Numbered from the stretch's first letter, positions 1-6,842 are shown. The stretch: DNA of 10,525 nt from Nitrosomonas sp. UBA6494 (GCA_002435335.1 DJMI01000169.1:1-10525); one strand, 5' to 3'. A program made the numbers and translations. The notes: a model not told the origin generated them from the letters alone.

Positions 1-704
1 CGGCGCTGCATCGAGCAATCGCGCTCACCCAAATGCACCGCGTTGCCGTGTTCGTCGATCAACAATTGAAATTCGATATGACGCGGATTCTCTAAGAATT
101 TTTCCGCATAAACAGTTGGGTTGCCGAATGCTGCCTGTGCCTCGTTGCGCGTCATAATGACAGCATTGGACAACGCCGCTTCGGTGTGTACTACACGCAT
201 GCCGCGTCCGCCACCACCACCCGCCGCTTTAATGATGATCGGATAGCCTATGTCTTTGACGATTTTTTTGATTTCGTCAATGTTTTCGGGCAGTGCACCG
301 TTTGATCCAGGGACGCATGGGACGCCTGCTTTAAGCATGGCGTTTTTGGCGCTCACTTTGTCGCCCATCAAGCGGATTGTTTCCGGGCGCGGGCCGATGA
401 ATACGAAGCCGCTTTTTTCCACGCGTTCGGCAAAATCGGCGTTCTCCGATAAAAAACCGTAGCCGGGGTGAATCGCTTCCGAATCGGTAACTTCCGCAGC
501 GCTGATAATGGCTGGAATGTTTAAATAACTTTGTCCGACGGGAGCTGGTCCGATGCACACGGATTCGTCTGCCAACATGACATATTTGGCTTCCGCGTCA
601 GCTTCGGAATGCACTGCGACTGTTTTGATGCCCATCGCGCGACAAGCGCGCTGAATTCGTAACGCAATTTCGCCACGGTTGGCGATAAGAATTTTTTCAA
701 ACAT
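1..704 (-). CDS. accC: Biotin carboxylase subunit of acetyl-CoA carboxylase, N-terminal 234 residues (cut by window start)
   Basis: Catalyses ATP- and bicarbonate-dependent carboxylation of the biotin on AccB, the first half-reaction of acetyl-CoA carboxylase, in the cytoplasm; it commits acetyl-CoA to fatty-acid synthesis. The translation opens MFEKILIANRGEIALRI, the classic biotin-carboxylase N-terminus. It continues through HPGYGFLSENADFA (about 79-92), the ATP-grasp lysines K116 and K159, the glycine-rich lid AGGGGGRGM (161-169), E201-K202, and ENPRHIEFQ (205-213) with H209. The full family protein is about 450 aa, so roughly half is present and the frame is open to base 1. The ATG at 704 lies 25 bp after the accB stop, so the two are almost certainly co-transcribed. 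The reading frame shows no damage. Family identity is very secure; only the C-terminal half is unseen. Confidence 0.97.
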   Translation of the reverse strand, partial: MFEKILIANRGEIALRIQRACRAMGIKTVAVHSEADAEAKYVMLADESVCIGPAPVGQSYLNIPAIISAAEVTDSEAIHPGYGFLSENADFAERVEKSGFVFIGPRPETIRLMGDKVSAKNAMLKAGVPCVPGSNGALPENIDEIKKIVKDIGYPIIIKAAGGGGGRGMRVVHTEAALSNAVIMTRNEAQAAFGNPTVYAEKFLENPRHIEFQLLIDEHGNAVHLGERDCSMQR

Positions 705-729
705 GGTTGTTTGATGCTTGTTCAGATCA

Positions 730-1200
730 TTATTGAATGACAAATAACGGTTCGCCGTATTCGACCGGATGACCGTTTTCACAAAGAATTGCTTTGATTA
801 CGCCGTTTTTATCGGCTTCGATTTCATTCAGCAATTTCATCGCTTCGATGATGCATAGCGTATCGCCTACTTTGACCGATTGACCAACTTCGACAAATGG
901 ATTGGCCCCGGGTGAAGCGGCGCGATAGAAAGTTCCAACCATGGGTGATTTTACGATATGCCCGTCCGGTATGGCATTGGCTACTGTGGTTTCGGTTGTT
1001 TTGTTGTTGTCAGGAGCCGGAGTTTGCGGCGCTGCGGCAGGCATCATTGCGGGCATGGCAGGTGGCATGAAAGCGTAATTTTGCGCCCCAGAACCTGATT
1101 TACTGATGCGGACTTTTTCTTCACCTTCGGTGATTTCCAATTCCGCAATGCTTGATTCTTCAACCAATTCAATAAGTTTTTTTAGTTTTCTTAAATCCAT
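730..1200 (-). CDS. accB: Biotin carboxyl carrier protein of acetyl-CoA carboxylase
   Basis: Carries the covalently bound biotin that shuttles carboxyl groups from AccC to the carboxyltransferase AccAD. From the ATG at 1200 the protein is 156 aa, the usual BCCP length. It starts MDLRKLKKLIELVEES, typical of AccB. A flexible linker rich in Met, Pro and Ala covers about residues 45-65. The C-terminal biotinyl domain contains SPMVGTFYR (86-94) and the biotinylation site EAMKLLNEIEAD (119-130) with K122 as acceptor; Leu-Leu follows the lysine where Met-Met is common. A TTG six bases further upstream is in frame, but GGGAG would sit only one base from it and lies 8 bases from the ATG, so ATG is preferred. 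It is second in aroQ-accB-accC, 78 bp after aroQ. Confidence 0.96.
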   Translation of the reverse strand: MDLRKLKKLIELVEESSIAELEITEGEEKVRISKSGSGAQNYAFMPPAMPAMMPAAAPQTPAPDNNKTTETTVANAIPDGHIVKSPMVGTFYRAASPGANPFVEVGQSVKVGDTLCIIEAMKLLNEIEADKNGVIKAILCENGHPVEYGEPLFVIQ

Positions 1201-1278
1201 GTCCAATCTCCCGAGGGTTTGCCTCGTTTACGCTAAATGACCTAAATAAATAATGAATGAAATTGCAGCCGAAATGCG

Positions 1279-1734
1279 TTAATGCGACGCCATCGCGTAC
1301 TCAAGCGCCAATTCATAACCTTTTGCGCCCAAGCCGCTAATTACTCCGACTGCCAAATCGGAGAAATACGAGTGATGGCGGAACGGTTCGCGGGAAAAAA
1401 CATTCGATAAATGTACTTCGATAAAAGGCAATCGCACCGCAGCCAGCGCATCGCGCAATGCAACGCTGGTATGGGTATAAGCTGCCGGGTTGATGATAAT
1501 GAAATCGGTACCGTCACTCATTGTTTGTTGAATGCGCTCAATTAATGCCGATTCGGCATTGCTTTGGAAAACAGCTAGATGAAAGGCGGTATTCTCGGTT
1601 AATTGAGCTAATTTGTTATTAATATCCTGCAACGTGGTGTTGCCGTAAATTTCCGGTTCACGCATTCCCAATAGATTCAAATTGGGACCGTGGATAATCA
1701 AAATGTTTTTAATCTTTGCATTTTTTGGAGCCAT
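1279..1734 (-). CDS. aroQ: Type II 3-dehydroquinate dehydratase
   Basis: Dehydrates 3-dehydroquinate to 3-dehydroshikimate, step three of the shikimate pathway, as a cytoplasmic dodecamer in this family. From the ATG at 1734 the protein is 151 aa, normal for AroQ (about 140-150). Visible motifs are HGPNLNLLG (15-23), REPEIYG (25-31) with the catalytic-loop arginine and tyrosine, INPAAYTH (81-88) with the catalytic-type histidine, IEVHLSN (105-111) and the substrate-site segment REPFRHHSYFSD (115-126). The start is uncertain: no clear Shine-Dalgarno precedes 1734, while the frame stays open for 57 more codons to an ATG at 1905 that has AGGG a few bases upstream. I chose 1734 because conserved AroQ sequence begins there. 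First gene of aroQ-accB-accC, a common betaproteobacterial arrangement. Confidence 0.93.
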   Translation of the reverse strand: MAPKNAKIKNILIIHGPNLNLLGMREPEIYGNTTLQDINNKLAQLTENTAFHLAVFQSNAESALIERIQQTMSDGTDFIIINPAAYTHTSVALRDALAAVRLPFIEVHLSNVFSREPFRHHSYFSDLAVGVISGLGAKGYELALEYAMASH

Positions 1735-1965
1735 ATTAGAATTATGGCTTGTTATATTGGAAATGTACAGATTTTTAGCGAATTTCGCTGAACTTAAGCG
1801 AAAATTGTTGAGAATATAATGAATAACATATGCGGAAGCGATATTCTGTCTCGCCTCGCAATGGTCGTTCATTAAGTCATCGCTGATTATTTTCTCGGTT
1901 TTCATTATTCCCTATTGTGTTTGGGGTAATTAAAGTTCACACTCTCAGTGGGGTTTTGTTTTAAT
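1735..1965. other. Upstream region of aroQ: open extension frame and small hairpin
   Basis: AT-rich gap between aroQ and the palindromic element. On the minus strand it encodes an uninterrupted 57-codon in-frame extension of aroQ (1905 to 1735), preceded by AGGG. It also holds a 7-bp hairpin, TTTCGCT at 1783-1789 with AGCGAAA at 1797-1803, and -10-like TATAAC at 1756-1751 (minus). Either a promoter and leader for the aroQ operon lie here, or part of it is translated. No other gene is seen. Confidence 0.4.
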
Positions 1966-1970
1966 AAGGT
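1966..1970. repeat. Left copy of the AAGGT target-site duplication
   Basis: AAGGT here abuts the left inverted repeat of the palindromic element, and an identical AAGGT abuts the right end. Exact 5-bp identity at both outer borders supports insertion by transposition, although a 5-bp match alone could be chance. Confidence 0.6.
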
Positions 1971-2111
1971 GAGACCTTTGCACGGTTACTACGCGGCACG
2001 ATAATTGCGTTAAAAATTCGCGAAAAATGCTCATTTACCCTGTGTAAACTCCGCTTTTTCGCAAATTTTTGCCTTATTCTCGTACCGCTCATGACACCGT
2101 GCAAAGGTCTC
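1971..2111. mobile_element. MITE-like palindromic element, 141 bp, no transposase
   Basis: The ends are a perfect 16-bp terminal inverted repeat, GAGACCTTTGCACGGT at 1971-1986 and its complement at 2096-2111. The inverted similarity continues imperfectly to the centre (for example GCGGCACG against GCGGTACG, then AAAAATTCGCGAAAAA against AAAAATTTGCGAAAAA), so the whole element could fold as one long hairpin. The sequence AAGGT occurs directly on both sides (1966-1970 and 2112-2116), as expected for a 5-bp target duplication. There is no room for a transposase, so it would need one in trans. The end sequence recalls some IS5-group elements, from memory only. It sits in the intergenic region between divergent aroQ and the Rh channel gene. 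Confidence 0.8.
1978..2005 (+). promoter_or_regulatory. Possible sigma-70 promoter inside the palindromic element
   Basis: TTGCAC (1978-1983) and GATAAT (2000-2005) are separated by 16 bases and point toward the Rh channel gene, with an expected start near 2012, about 175 bases before its ATG. The -35 hexamer lies within the terminal inverted repeat, so the opposite end carries a similar but weaker pair facing inward. Assigned by eye only. Confidence 0.3.
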
Positions 2112-2116
2112 AAGGT
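2112..2116. repeat. Right copy of the AAGGT target-site duplication
   Basis: Second AAGGT, directly after the right inverted repeat. It matches the left copy exactly in sequence, orientation and position relative to the repeat end. Confidence 0.6.
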
Positions 2117-2173
2117 ATCCCATACCCCTTCCTCAAATTTTCTTCGAGGATTAACCCGAGAAATTCATCACAT

Positions 2174-2180
2174 AAGGAAG
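2174..2180 (+). promoter_or_regulatory. Ribosome binding site that decides the Rh channel start
   Basis: AAGGAAG lies six bases before the ATG at 2187. This settles the start against an in-frame ATG at 2091, which lies inside the palindromic element and would put a charged, non-signal stretch in front of the signal peptide. Confidence 0.8.
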
Positions 2181-2186
2181 AATCAC

Positions 2187-3557
2187 ATGAAAAATAGCTT
2201 TAACTTGATATTGCAGGGGGTAACAAGTTTGTTTCTTTTCGGTTTCAGCGGATGGGTCGCCGCGGAAACGGCAGCGCCTTTAAGCGAGGCGCGTGTGGTT
2301 GCACAATATAATTATATTATCCACATTTTAGCGATGTTACTGGTCGGCTTCGGTTTTCTCATGGTTTTTGTGCGCCGTTACGGTTTCGGTGCAGTAACCG
2401 GAACTTATCTGGTCGTTGCGGTCGGACTTCCTCTCTACATTTTTTTACGTGCAAACGGTATCTTCGGGCATCAGTTATCACCGCATACGCTGGATGCGTT
2501 GCTGTTTGCCGAACTTTCCGTGGCAACAGCCTTGATTGCCATGGGTGCGGTGCTGGGGCGGTTGCGTGTATTTCAATATGCTTTGCTGGCGTTGCTCGTG
2601 GTGCCGCTGTATCTGCTGAACGAATGGCTGGTACTGGATGATGCCATCGGTTACACCACCGGATTCCAGGATTCTGCCGGATCAATCGTAATTCACGCAT
2701 TCGGTGCTTATTTCGGATTAAGCATGTCGTTGGTTCTAACCACTCAATATCAGCGCAGCAAGCCGATCGAGTCGGATCATACTTCTGATCGTTTCGCGAT
2801 GCTGGGTTCGATGGTACTGTGGTTGTTCTGGCCAAGTTTTGCCACAGCTTTGGTGCCGTTGGAAAATATGCCGCAGACCGTGGTCAATACACTACTTGCG
2901 CTATCCGGTGCAACAATCGCTACTTATTTCCTGAGTTCAAAGTTACACGGCGGCAAAACTTCCATGGTCGATATGGCCAATGCGGCATTGGCCGGTGGTG
3001 TTGCTATCGGTTCGGTATGCGATGTGGCGACGCCAACTGTAGCATTTGGCATCGGCTTGCTCGCGGGAACGGTTTCTGTGCTGGGTTATGTTTTTCTGCA
3101 ACCCATACTCGAATCCAAATTTAAACTCGTGGATACCTGCGGCGTGCACAACTTACACGGTATGCCCGGATTGCTGGGCGGTCTGAGCGCATTCCTGGTG
3201 GTTCCCGGTATCGCGGTAGCGCAATTCAACGGTATCATGATTACGTTGTTTATCGCTGTCGTTGGCGGTTTGGTCGCCGGTTTCATCGTCAAAGCGACCG
3301 GTACTACGCGAGAACCGTACGAAGACAGTGTGGAATTTACGCATTTGGCGGGACCTGAAACGGAAAATCTGCCGGAGGAATTGCAAACGCGCGTGGAAGC
3401 ACTGGAAACTCGTGCAACTGCGGTAAAGCCGCAGCCACCGGTTGAATCACCCGAAACCAAAGCACTAATCGCGAGACTTGAATCGCGCGTTATGATGCTG
3501 GAGGCAAAAGCTTCCGCTCAGGCAACTTATCCTGGCGGAGAGGAACCGCAAGCTTAG
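2187..3557 (+). CDS. Rh-type (Rhesus family) ammonium/ammonia channel with C-terminal coiled-coil tail
   Basis: Inner-membrane trimeric channel of the Amt/Mep/Rh superfamily conducting ammonia/ammonium; in ammonia oxidisers this is the substrate and nitrogen uptake channel. The 456-aa protein has an N-terminal signal-like helix (about 1-26, ending GWVAAE) and roughly eleven further hydrophobic segments. The twin-histidine pore is visible: H170 in DSAGSIVIHAFGAYFGL and H324 in HNLHGMPGLLGG. FQDSAG and LWLFWPSF are Rh-like rather than AmtB-like, and the overall sequence resembles Nitrosomonas europaea Rh50. From about residue 375 a hydrophilic tail contains two near-copies of a heptad segment, LQTRVEALETRA (399-410) and LESRVMMLEAKA (431-442), joined by a Pro-rich linker. 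Each holds R-V-x-x-L-E, the RhxxhE signature of short trimeric coiled coils. No glnK gene adjoins it. Upstream lies the palindromic element; lgt is convergent downstream. Confidence 0.93.
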   Translation: MKNSFNLILQGVTSLFLFGFSGWVAAETAAPLSEARVVAQYNYIIHILAMLLVGFGFLMVFVRRYGFGAVTGTYLVVAVGLPLYIFLRANGIFGHQLSPHTLDALLFAELSVATALIAMGAVLGRLRVFQYALLALLVVPLYLLNEWLVLDDAIGYTTGFQDSAGSIVIHAFGAYFGLSMSLVLTTQYQRSKPIESDHTSDRFAMLGSMVLWLFWPSFATALVPLENMPQTVVNTLLALSGATIATYFLSSKLHGGKTSMVDMANAALAGGVAIGSVCDVATPTVAFGIGLLAGTVSVLGYVFLQPILESKFKLVDTCGVHNLHGMPGLLGGLSAFLVVPGIAVAQFNGIMITLFIAVVGGLVAGFIVKATGTTREPYEDSVEFTHLAGPETENLPEELQTRVEALETRATAVKPQPPVESPETKALIARLESRVMMLEAKASAQATYPGGEEPQA

Positions 3558-3581
3558 AATTGATCGCCTCAATACAATTTT

Positions 3582-3609
3582 CTCTCCGGCTGGTTTACGC
3601 CGGGGAGAG
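3582..3609. terminator. Hairpin between convergent Rh channel gene and lgt
   Basis: CTCTCCGGC (3582-3590) pairs with GCCGGGGAGAG (3599-3609), leaving two bulged bases and an 8-base loop. Its place, 25 bp after one stop and 7 bp after the convergent one, suits a shared terminator. No U-tract follows on either strand, so it may only stabilise ends or act with Rho. Confidence 0.45.
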
Positions 3610-3615
3610 GATACC

Positions 3616-4428
3616 TCAACGTTTTTTTCGTTTCGGCGGCGGATTGATCGGTTGGCGCGCAGACCATATCAGCGCGGCGATTCCTGCCACTATCATCGGT
3701 ATGGACAGCCATTGCCCCATGGTGATACCCAGCGTCAATACGCCCATAAAACCGTCCTCAGGTTCGCGGAATAATTCCGCAAACGAACGCAATACGCCAT
3801 AGCCGATCATGAACATACCGGTGACCGCACCGGTTGCACGCGGTTTCGCGGAATAAAGCCAGATAAAAACGAACAGCACCACACCTTCGAGTGCGGCTTG
3901 ATATAACTGCGAGGGATGGCGCGCCAGTTCGTCGACGTGTGGGAATACCATGCCCCAAGACATTTCGGTAGGACGTCCCCACAGTTCACCGTTAATGAAA
4001 TTGCCGATGCGGCCTGCGCCTAAACCGGGCGGAATCAGTGGAATGACAAAATCGGTAACCGCAAGCCACGACAATTTATATTTGCGAGCTAGAATGACCA
4101 TCGCGACGAATACGCCGAGAAAGCCGCCGTGAAACGACATGCCGCCTTCCCAAACGGCAAAGATTCGTAACGGATGCTCCAGGTAATAGCCGAATTGGTA
4201 AAACAGCACATGACCCAGGCGTCCGCCCAGAACCACGCCCAGCATGCCGAAAAACAGCGCATCATCGAGCATTTCATTGGTGAAAGGGCCTTGCGGATTG
4301 CGCTTGATGCGGTAGCGTCCTAGCAGTACGAACAAAGCAAACCCGAGTAGGTACATCAATCCGTACCAGTGTATGGATATTGGCCCGATGGAAACGGCAA
4401 CAGGATCGATTTGCGGATAAACGAGCAT
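3616..4428 (-). CDS. lgt: Prolipoprotein diacylglyceryl transferase
   Basis: Integral inner-membrane enzyme that transfers diacylglycerol from phosphatidylglycerol to the lipobox cysteine of prelipoproteins, the first step of lipoprotein maturation. At 270 aa it is close to family length. The start MLVYPQIDPVAVSIGPISIHWYGLMYL is typical. Family motifs are GGRLGHVLFY (68-77), GGMSFHGGFLG (95-105) with the conserved H100, the Lgt signature GRIGNFINGELWGRPT (139-154) with R140 and N143, and HPSQLYQA (171-178). About seven hydrophobic segments are visible, and the tail is basic (PPPKRKKR). AAGG nine bases before the ATG is the likely ribosome site. It is transcribed divergently from ilvD across a 97-bp gap. 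No sign of damage. Confidence 0.97.
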   Translation of the reverse strand: MLVYPQIDPVAVSIGPISIHWYGLMYLLGFALFVLLGRYRIKRNPQGPFTNEMLDDALFFGMLGVVLGGRLGHVLFYQFGYYLEHPLRIFAVWEGGMSFHGGFLGVFVAMVILARKYKLSWLAVTDFVIPLIPPGLGAGRIGNFINGELWGRPTEMSWGMVFPHVDELARHPSQLYQAALEGVVLFVFIWLYSAKPRATGAVTGMFMIGYGVLRSFAELFREPEDGFMGVLTLGITMGQWLSIPMIVAGIAALIWSARQPINPPPKRKKR

Positions 4429-4438
4429 AGTTTCGGCC

Positions 4439-4468
4439 TTGTTTACGGTAAAATATGCGCATTATACC
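4439..4468 (+). promoter_or_regulatory. Possible ilvD promoter
   Basis: TTGTTT (4439-4444) and TATACC (4463-4468) are 18 bases apart and face ilvD. The predicted start near 4475 would fall inside the adjoining 20-bp palindrome. A TTTACG hexamer at 4442 is an alternative -35 with 15-base spacing. Weak match, by eye. Confidence 0.3.
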
Positions 4469-4488
4469 AAGCGTGCCTAGGCACGCTT
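4469..4488. promoter_or_regulatory. Perfect 20-bp palindrome between divergent lgt and ilvD
   Basis: AAGCGTGCCT followed at once by its exact reverse complement AGGCACGCTT, with no spacer; one further outer pair matches after a single mismatch. It lies 37 bp before the ilvD start and 40 bp before the lgt start. A terminator is not expected between divergent genes, so an operator for a dimeric regulator is the better guess. As RNA it could form a cruciform-like hairpin in the ilvD leader. No regulator can be named from the sequence. Confidence 0.5.
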
Positions 4489-4525
4489 TGCCATCCGTCG
4501 ATTTTTTTCTCATTCAGGAGTAAGC

Positions 4526-6199
4526 ATGCCAGACAATAAACGTAGCCAAGCCATTACCCAAGGCGTTCAACACGCCCCCAGCCGCGCCATGCTGCGCGCA
4601 GTGGGATTTACCGACGGGGATTTCGACAAACCCATCGTCGGTGTAGCTAACGGCTATTCCACCATTACGCCATGTAATAAAGGATTGAACGATTTATCCA
4701 TCAAAGCCGAGGCGGCGCTGCGCAAAGTCGGTGCGATGCCGCAAATGTTCGGCACCATTACCGTGTCGGACGGAATTTCGATGGGTACCGAAGGCATGAA
4801 ATATTCGCTGGTATCGCGCGAAGTGATCGCGGATTCGATCGAAACGTGCGTACAGGCGGAGAGCATGGATGGTGTGATTGCGATCGGCGGCTGCGACAAG
4901 AACATGCCCGGTGCGATGATCGCGATTGCACGCATGAACGTGCCGGCAATTTTTGTCTATGGCGGTACCATCAAACCGGGGCATTACAAAAATCAGGATT
5001 TGACCATTGTCAGCGTATTCGAAGCGGTCGGACAACACAGTGCGCACAAGATAGACGATAACGAATTGCTGCAAATCGAGCGCCATGCGTGTCCCGGCGC
5101 CGGTTCTTGCGGCGGTATGTTCACCGCCAACACCATGTCGTCGGCGTTCGAAGCCATGGGTATGAGTTTGCCGTATTCGTCGACGATGTCGGCGGAAGAT
5201 GCGGAAAAATTGGCGAGTGCGGCGCAATCCGCCGAAGTGTTGGTTAACGCCATCAAACAACAAATTCTGCCGCGCGACATCATTACGCGCAAGTCGATCG
5301 AAAACGCTGTGGCGGTGATCATGGCGGTGGGCGGTTCCACCAACGCGATCCTGCATTTCTTGGCGATTGCGCACGCAGCGGAAGTCGAGTGGAGCATTGA
5401 TGATTTCGAGCGGATGCGTGCCAAAGTACCGGTAATTTGCGATCTGAAGCCGTCTGGACGCTATGTCACTGCGGATTTGCATCAGGCGGGCGGTATTCCG
5501 CAGGTGATGAAAATGTTGTTGGTGCACGGCTTGCTGCATGGCGATTGCATCACCATCAGCGGTCAAACTGTCGCCGAGGTGTTGAAAGACATTCCGGACA
5601 ATCCGCGCGCTGATCAGCAAATCATTCGTCAATGGAACAATCCGCTATACGCGCAAGGGCATTTGGCGATATTGAAGGGCAATCTGTCGACCGAAGGTTG
5701 CGTGGCGAAAATTTCCGGTATTAAGAATCCGAAGATTACCGGCCCGGCACGCGTGTTCGAATCGGAAGAAACCTGTATGGCAGCGATTCTGGCACGCAAA
5801 ATTCAGCCGGGCGACGTAGTGGTGATCCGCTACGAAGGTCCGAAAGGTGGGCCGGGCATGCGCGAAATGTTGTCGCCGACTGCCGCGTTGATCGGTGAAG
5901 GTTTGGGCGATTCGGTCGGCTTAATTACCGACGGCCGTTTTTCCGGCGGCACTTACGGCATGGTGGTCGGGCATGTAGCACCGGAAGCATATGTTGGCGG
6001 TACCATTGCTTTGGTGCAAGAAGGCGATTCGATTACCATCGACGCCGAGCAGCGGTTGTTGCAATTGAACGTATCTGACGATGAATTGGCCAAACGTAGA
6101 GCAGCATGGCAGCCGCCGCAGCCGCGTTACAATCGCGGTGTGTTGGCGAAATACGCCAAACTCGTATCGAGCGCCAGTAAGGGGGCGATCACCGATTGA
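4526..6199 (+). CDS. ilvD: Dihydroxy-acid dehydratase
   Basis: Dehydrates 2,3-dihydroxy-3-methylbutanoate and its valerate homologue to the 2-keto acids in valine, isoleucine and, indirectly, leucine and pantothenate synthesis. The 557-aa length is that of the IlvD/Edd class carrying a [2Fe-2S] cluster. The three expected cluster cysteines are present: C50 in TITPCN, C123 in GGCDKNMPG and C195 in CPGAGSCGGMFTANTM. D82 (SDGIS) and D124-K125 match the magnesium site with its modified lysine. PKGGPGMREM and TDGRFSGGTYG near the C-terminus are the other signatures. AGGAG sits five bases before the ATG. It stands alone rather than with ilvBHC, downstream of a palindromic possible operator. No intrinsic terminator is obvious after it. 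Confidence 0.97.
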   Translation: MPDNKRSQAITQGVQHAPSRAMLRAVGFTDGDFDKPIVGVANGYSTITPCNKGLNDLSIKAEAALRKVGAMPQMFGTITVSDGISMGTEGMKYSLVSREVIADSIETCVQAESMDGVIAIGGCDKNMPGAMIAIARMNVPAIFVYGGTIKPGHYKNQDLTIVSVFEAVGQHSAHKIDDNELLQIERHACPGAGSCGGMFTANTMSSAFEAMGMSLPYSSTMSAEDAEKLASAAQSAEVLVNAIKQQILPRDIITRKSIENAVAVIMAVGGSTNAILHFLAIAHAAEVEWSIDDFERMRAKVPVICDLKPSGRYVTADLHQAGGIPQVMKMLLVHGLLHGDCITISGQTVAEVLKDIPDNPRADQQIIRQWNNPLYAQGHLAILKGNLSTEGCVAKISGIKNPKITGPARVFESEETCMAAILARKIQPGDVVVIRYEGPKGGPGMREMLSPTAALIGEGLGDSVGLITDGRFSGGTYGMVVGHVAPEAYVGGTIALVQEGDSITIDAEQRLLQLNVSDDELAKRRAAWQPPQPRYNRGVLAKYAKLVSSASKGAITD

Positions 6200-6360
6200 A
6201 TTAAAACTCGGAGAATTTTGTAGTGAATTTTTTTATTTCCGGAACTTGCGCAATTACCCTCAAGTCTTATGAGCGCAGTACCGTATATCGCGGCAGCTAA
6301 TCTGATAAGTGAATGATGTCTGACAAGATCATGAATAGACTGAACAGATCGTTGGTCACA

Positions 6361-6404
6361 AACTTACAGGATTTGCTGCAAGTCTGTGAAGTTCGGGGTA
6401 GAAT
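6361..6404 (+). promoter_or_regulatory. Likely promoter region of the cytochrome gene
   Basis: TAGAAT at 6399-6404 is a reasonable -10 hexamer about 36 bases before the ATG. The -35 is unclear: TTGCTG at 6373 gives 20-base spacing. Just upstream, AACTTACAG (6361-6369) and CTGTGAAGTT (6384-6393) form an inverted repeat with one bulged base, a possible regulator site or RNA hairpin. The rest of the gap from 6200 to 6360 shows nothing recognisable. Confidence 0.35.
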
Positions 6405-6439
6405 AAAGCCCCTTTTATAATTTTAATAAGGAAAAAAAC

Positions 6440-6760
6440 ATGAAACGAGTATTAATAGGAGCAGTTGCTGCATCAGCCTTATTATTGACCGGTGTTGCTC
6501 AAGCAAGCGCCGATTTGGCAAAAAACAATGGCTGTTTGAATTGCCATACGGTTGAAACCAAACTGGTCGGCCCAAGCCTGAAAGAAATCGCCGCTAAATA
6601 CGCCGACAGAGCCGATGCGGTTGATTATCTGACTGGAAGAATCATCGGTGGCAGCTCAGGCGCCTGGGGTACCATGGCGATGCCACCTAAAGGCGGCAGC
6701 CCATCTCTGTCTGATGCCGATGCTAAGACCTTAGCCGAATTCATCATGACACTGAAGTAA
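6440..6760 (+). CDS. Cytochrome c-552, periplasmic class I monohaem cytochrome
   Basis: Small soluble electron carrier of the periplasm; in Nitrosomonas, cytochrome c-552 passes electrons from the bc1 branch to terminal oxidase or other acceptors. The 106-aa precursor has a signal peptide (about 1-24, LLLTGVAQASA) and an approximately 82-aa mature protein. CLNCH (32-36) binds haem with H36 as proximal ligand, and M81 in AMPPKG is the expected distal ligand. The segments VETKLVGPSLKEIAAKYAD, GGSSGAWG and SDADAKTLAEFIMTLK closely follow N. europaea cytochrome c-552 as I remember it, including the aromatic W before the Met loop. AAGGA with an A-rich spacer precedes the ATG, and a strong terminator follows, so it is a single-gene unit that is probably well expressed. 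Confidence 0.95.
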   Translation: MKRVLIGAVAASALLLTGVAQASADLAKNNGCLNCHTVETKLVGPSLKEIAAKYADRADAVDYLTGRIIGGSSGAWGTMAMPPKGGSPSLSDADAKTLAEFIMTLK

Positions 6761-6774
6761 TTCATTCTGAATTT

Positions 6775-6806
6775 AAAAAGCCGACGTCGAGAGGCGTCGG
6801 CTTTTT
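6775..6806 (+). terminator. Strong intrinsic terminator of the cytochrome c-552 gene
   Basis: AAAAAGCCGACG (6775-6786) and CGTCGGCTTTTT (6795-6806) are perfect 12-bp complements around an 8-base loop, ending in a T-run. It starts 14 bp after the cytochrome stop. The A-run on the left arm also makes it workable on the other strand, although no minus-strand gene ends here. Confidence 0.93.
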
Positions 6807-6842
6807 ATTTGGCGTTTTGTAATTTATCACATCGGGGGAGCG

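Noticed and set aside
1201..1206. TTG start for accB two codons upstream
   Set aside because: The GGGAG ribosome site is one base from the TTG but properly spaced from the ATG at 1200.
2091..2186. Earlier in-frame ATG for the Rh channel
   Set aside because: It sits inside the palindromic element, lacks a ribosome site, and would put 32 polar residues before the signal peptide; AAGGAAG points to 2187.
2359..2835. 158-codon open frame opposite the Rh channel gene
   Set aside because: Antisense shadow with Arg/Thr/Pro-rich composition; the sense strand encodes a well-formed membrane protein.
4694..5632. Long 312-codon open frame opposite ilvD
   Set aside because: It lies wholly antisense to a clear, complete ilvD, is rich in Arg and His, has no family-like motif and reflects codon bias of the sense gene.
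6399..6421. GGGG...CCCC followed by T-run, or TATAAT at 6416, as a terminator or promoter of the cytochrome gene
   Set aside because: The four-base stem with ten-base loop is too weak, and TATAAT would place the transcript start on or after the ribosome site.
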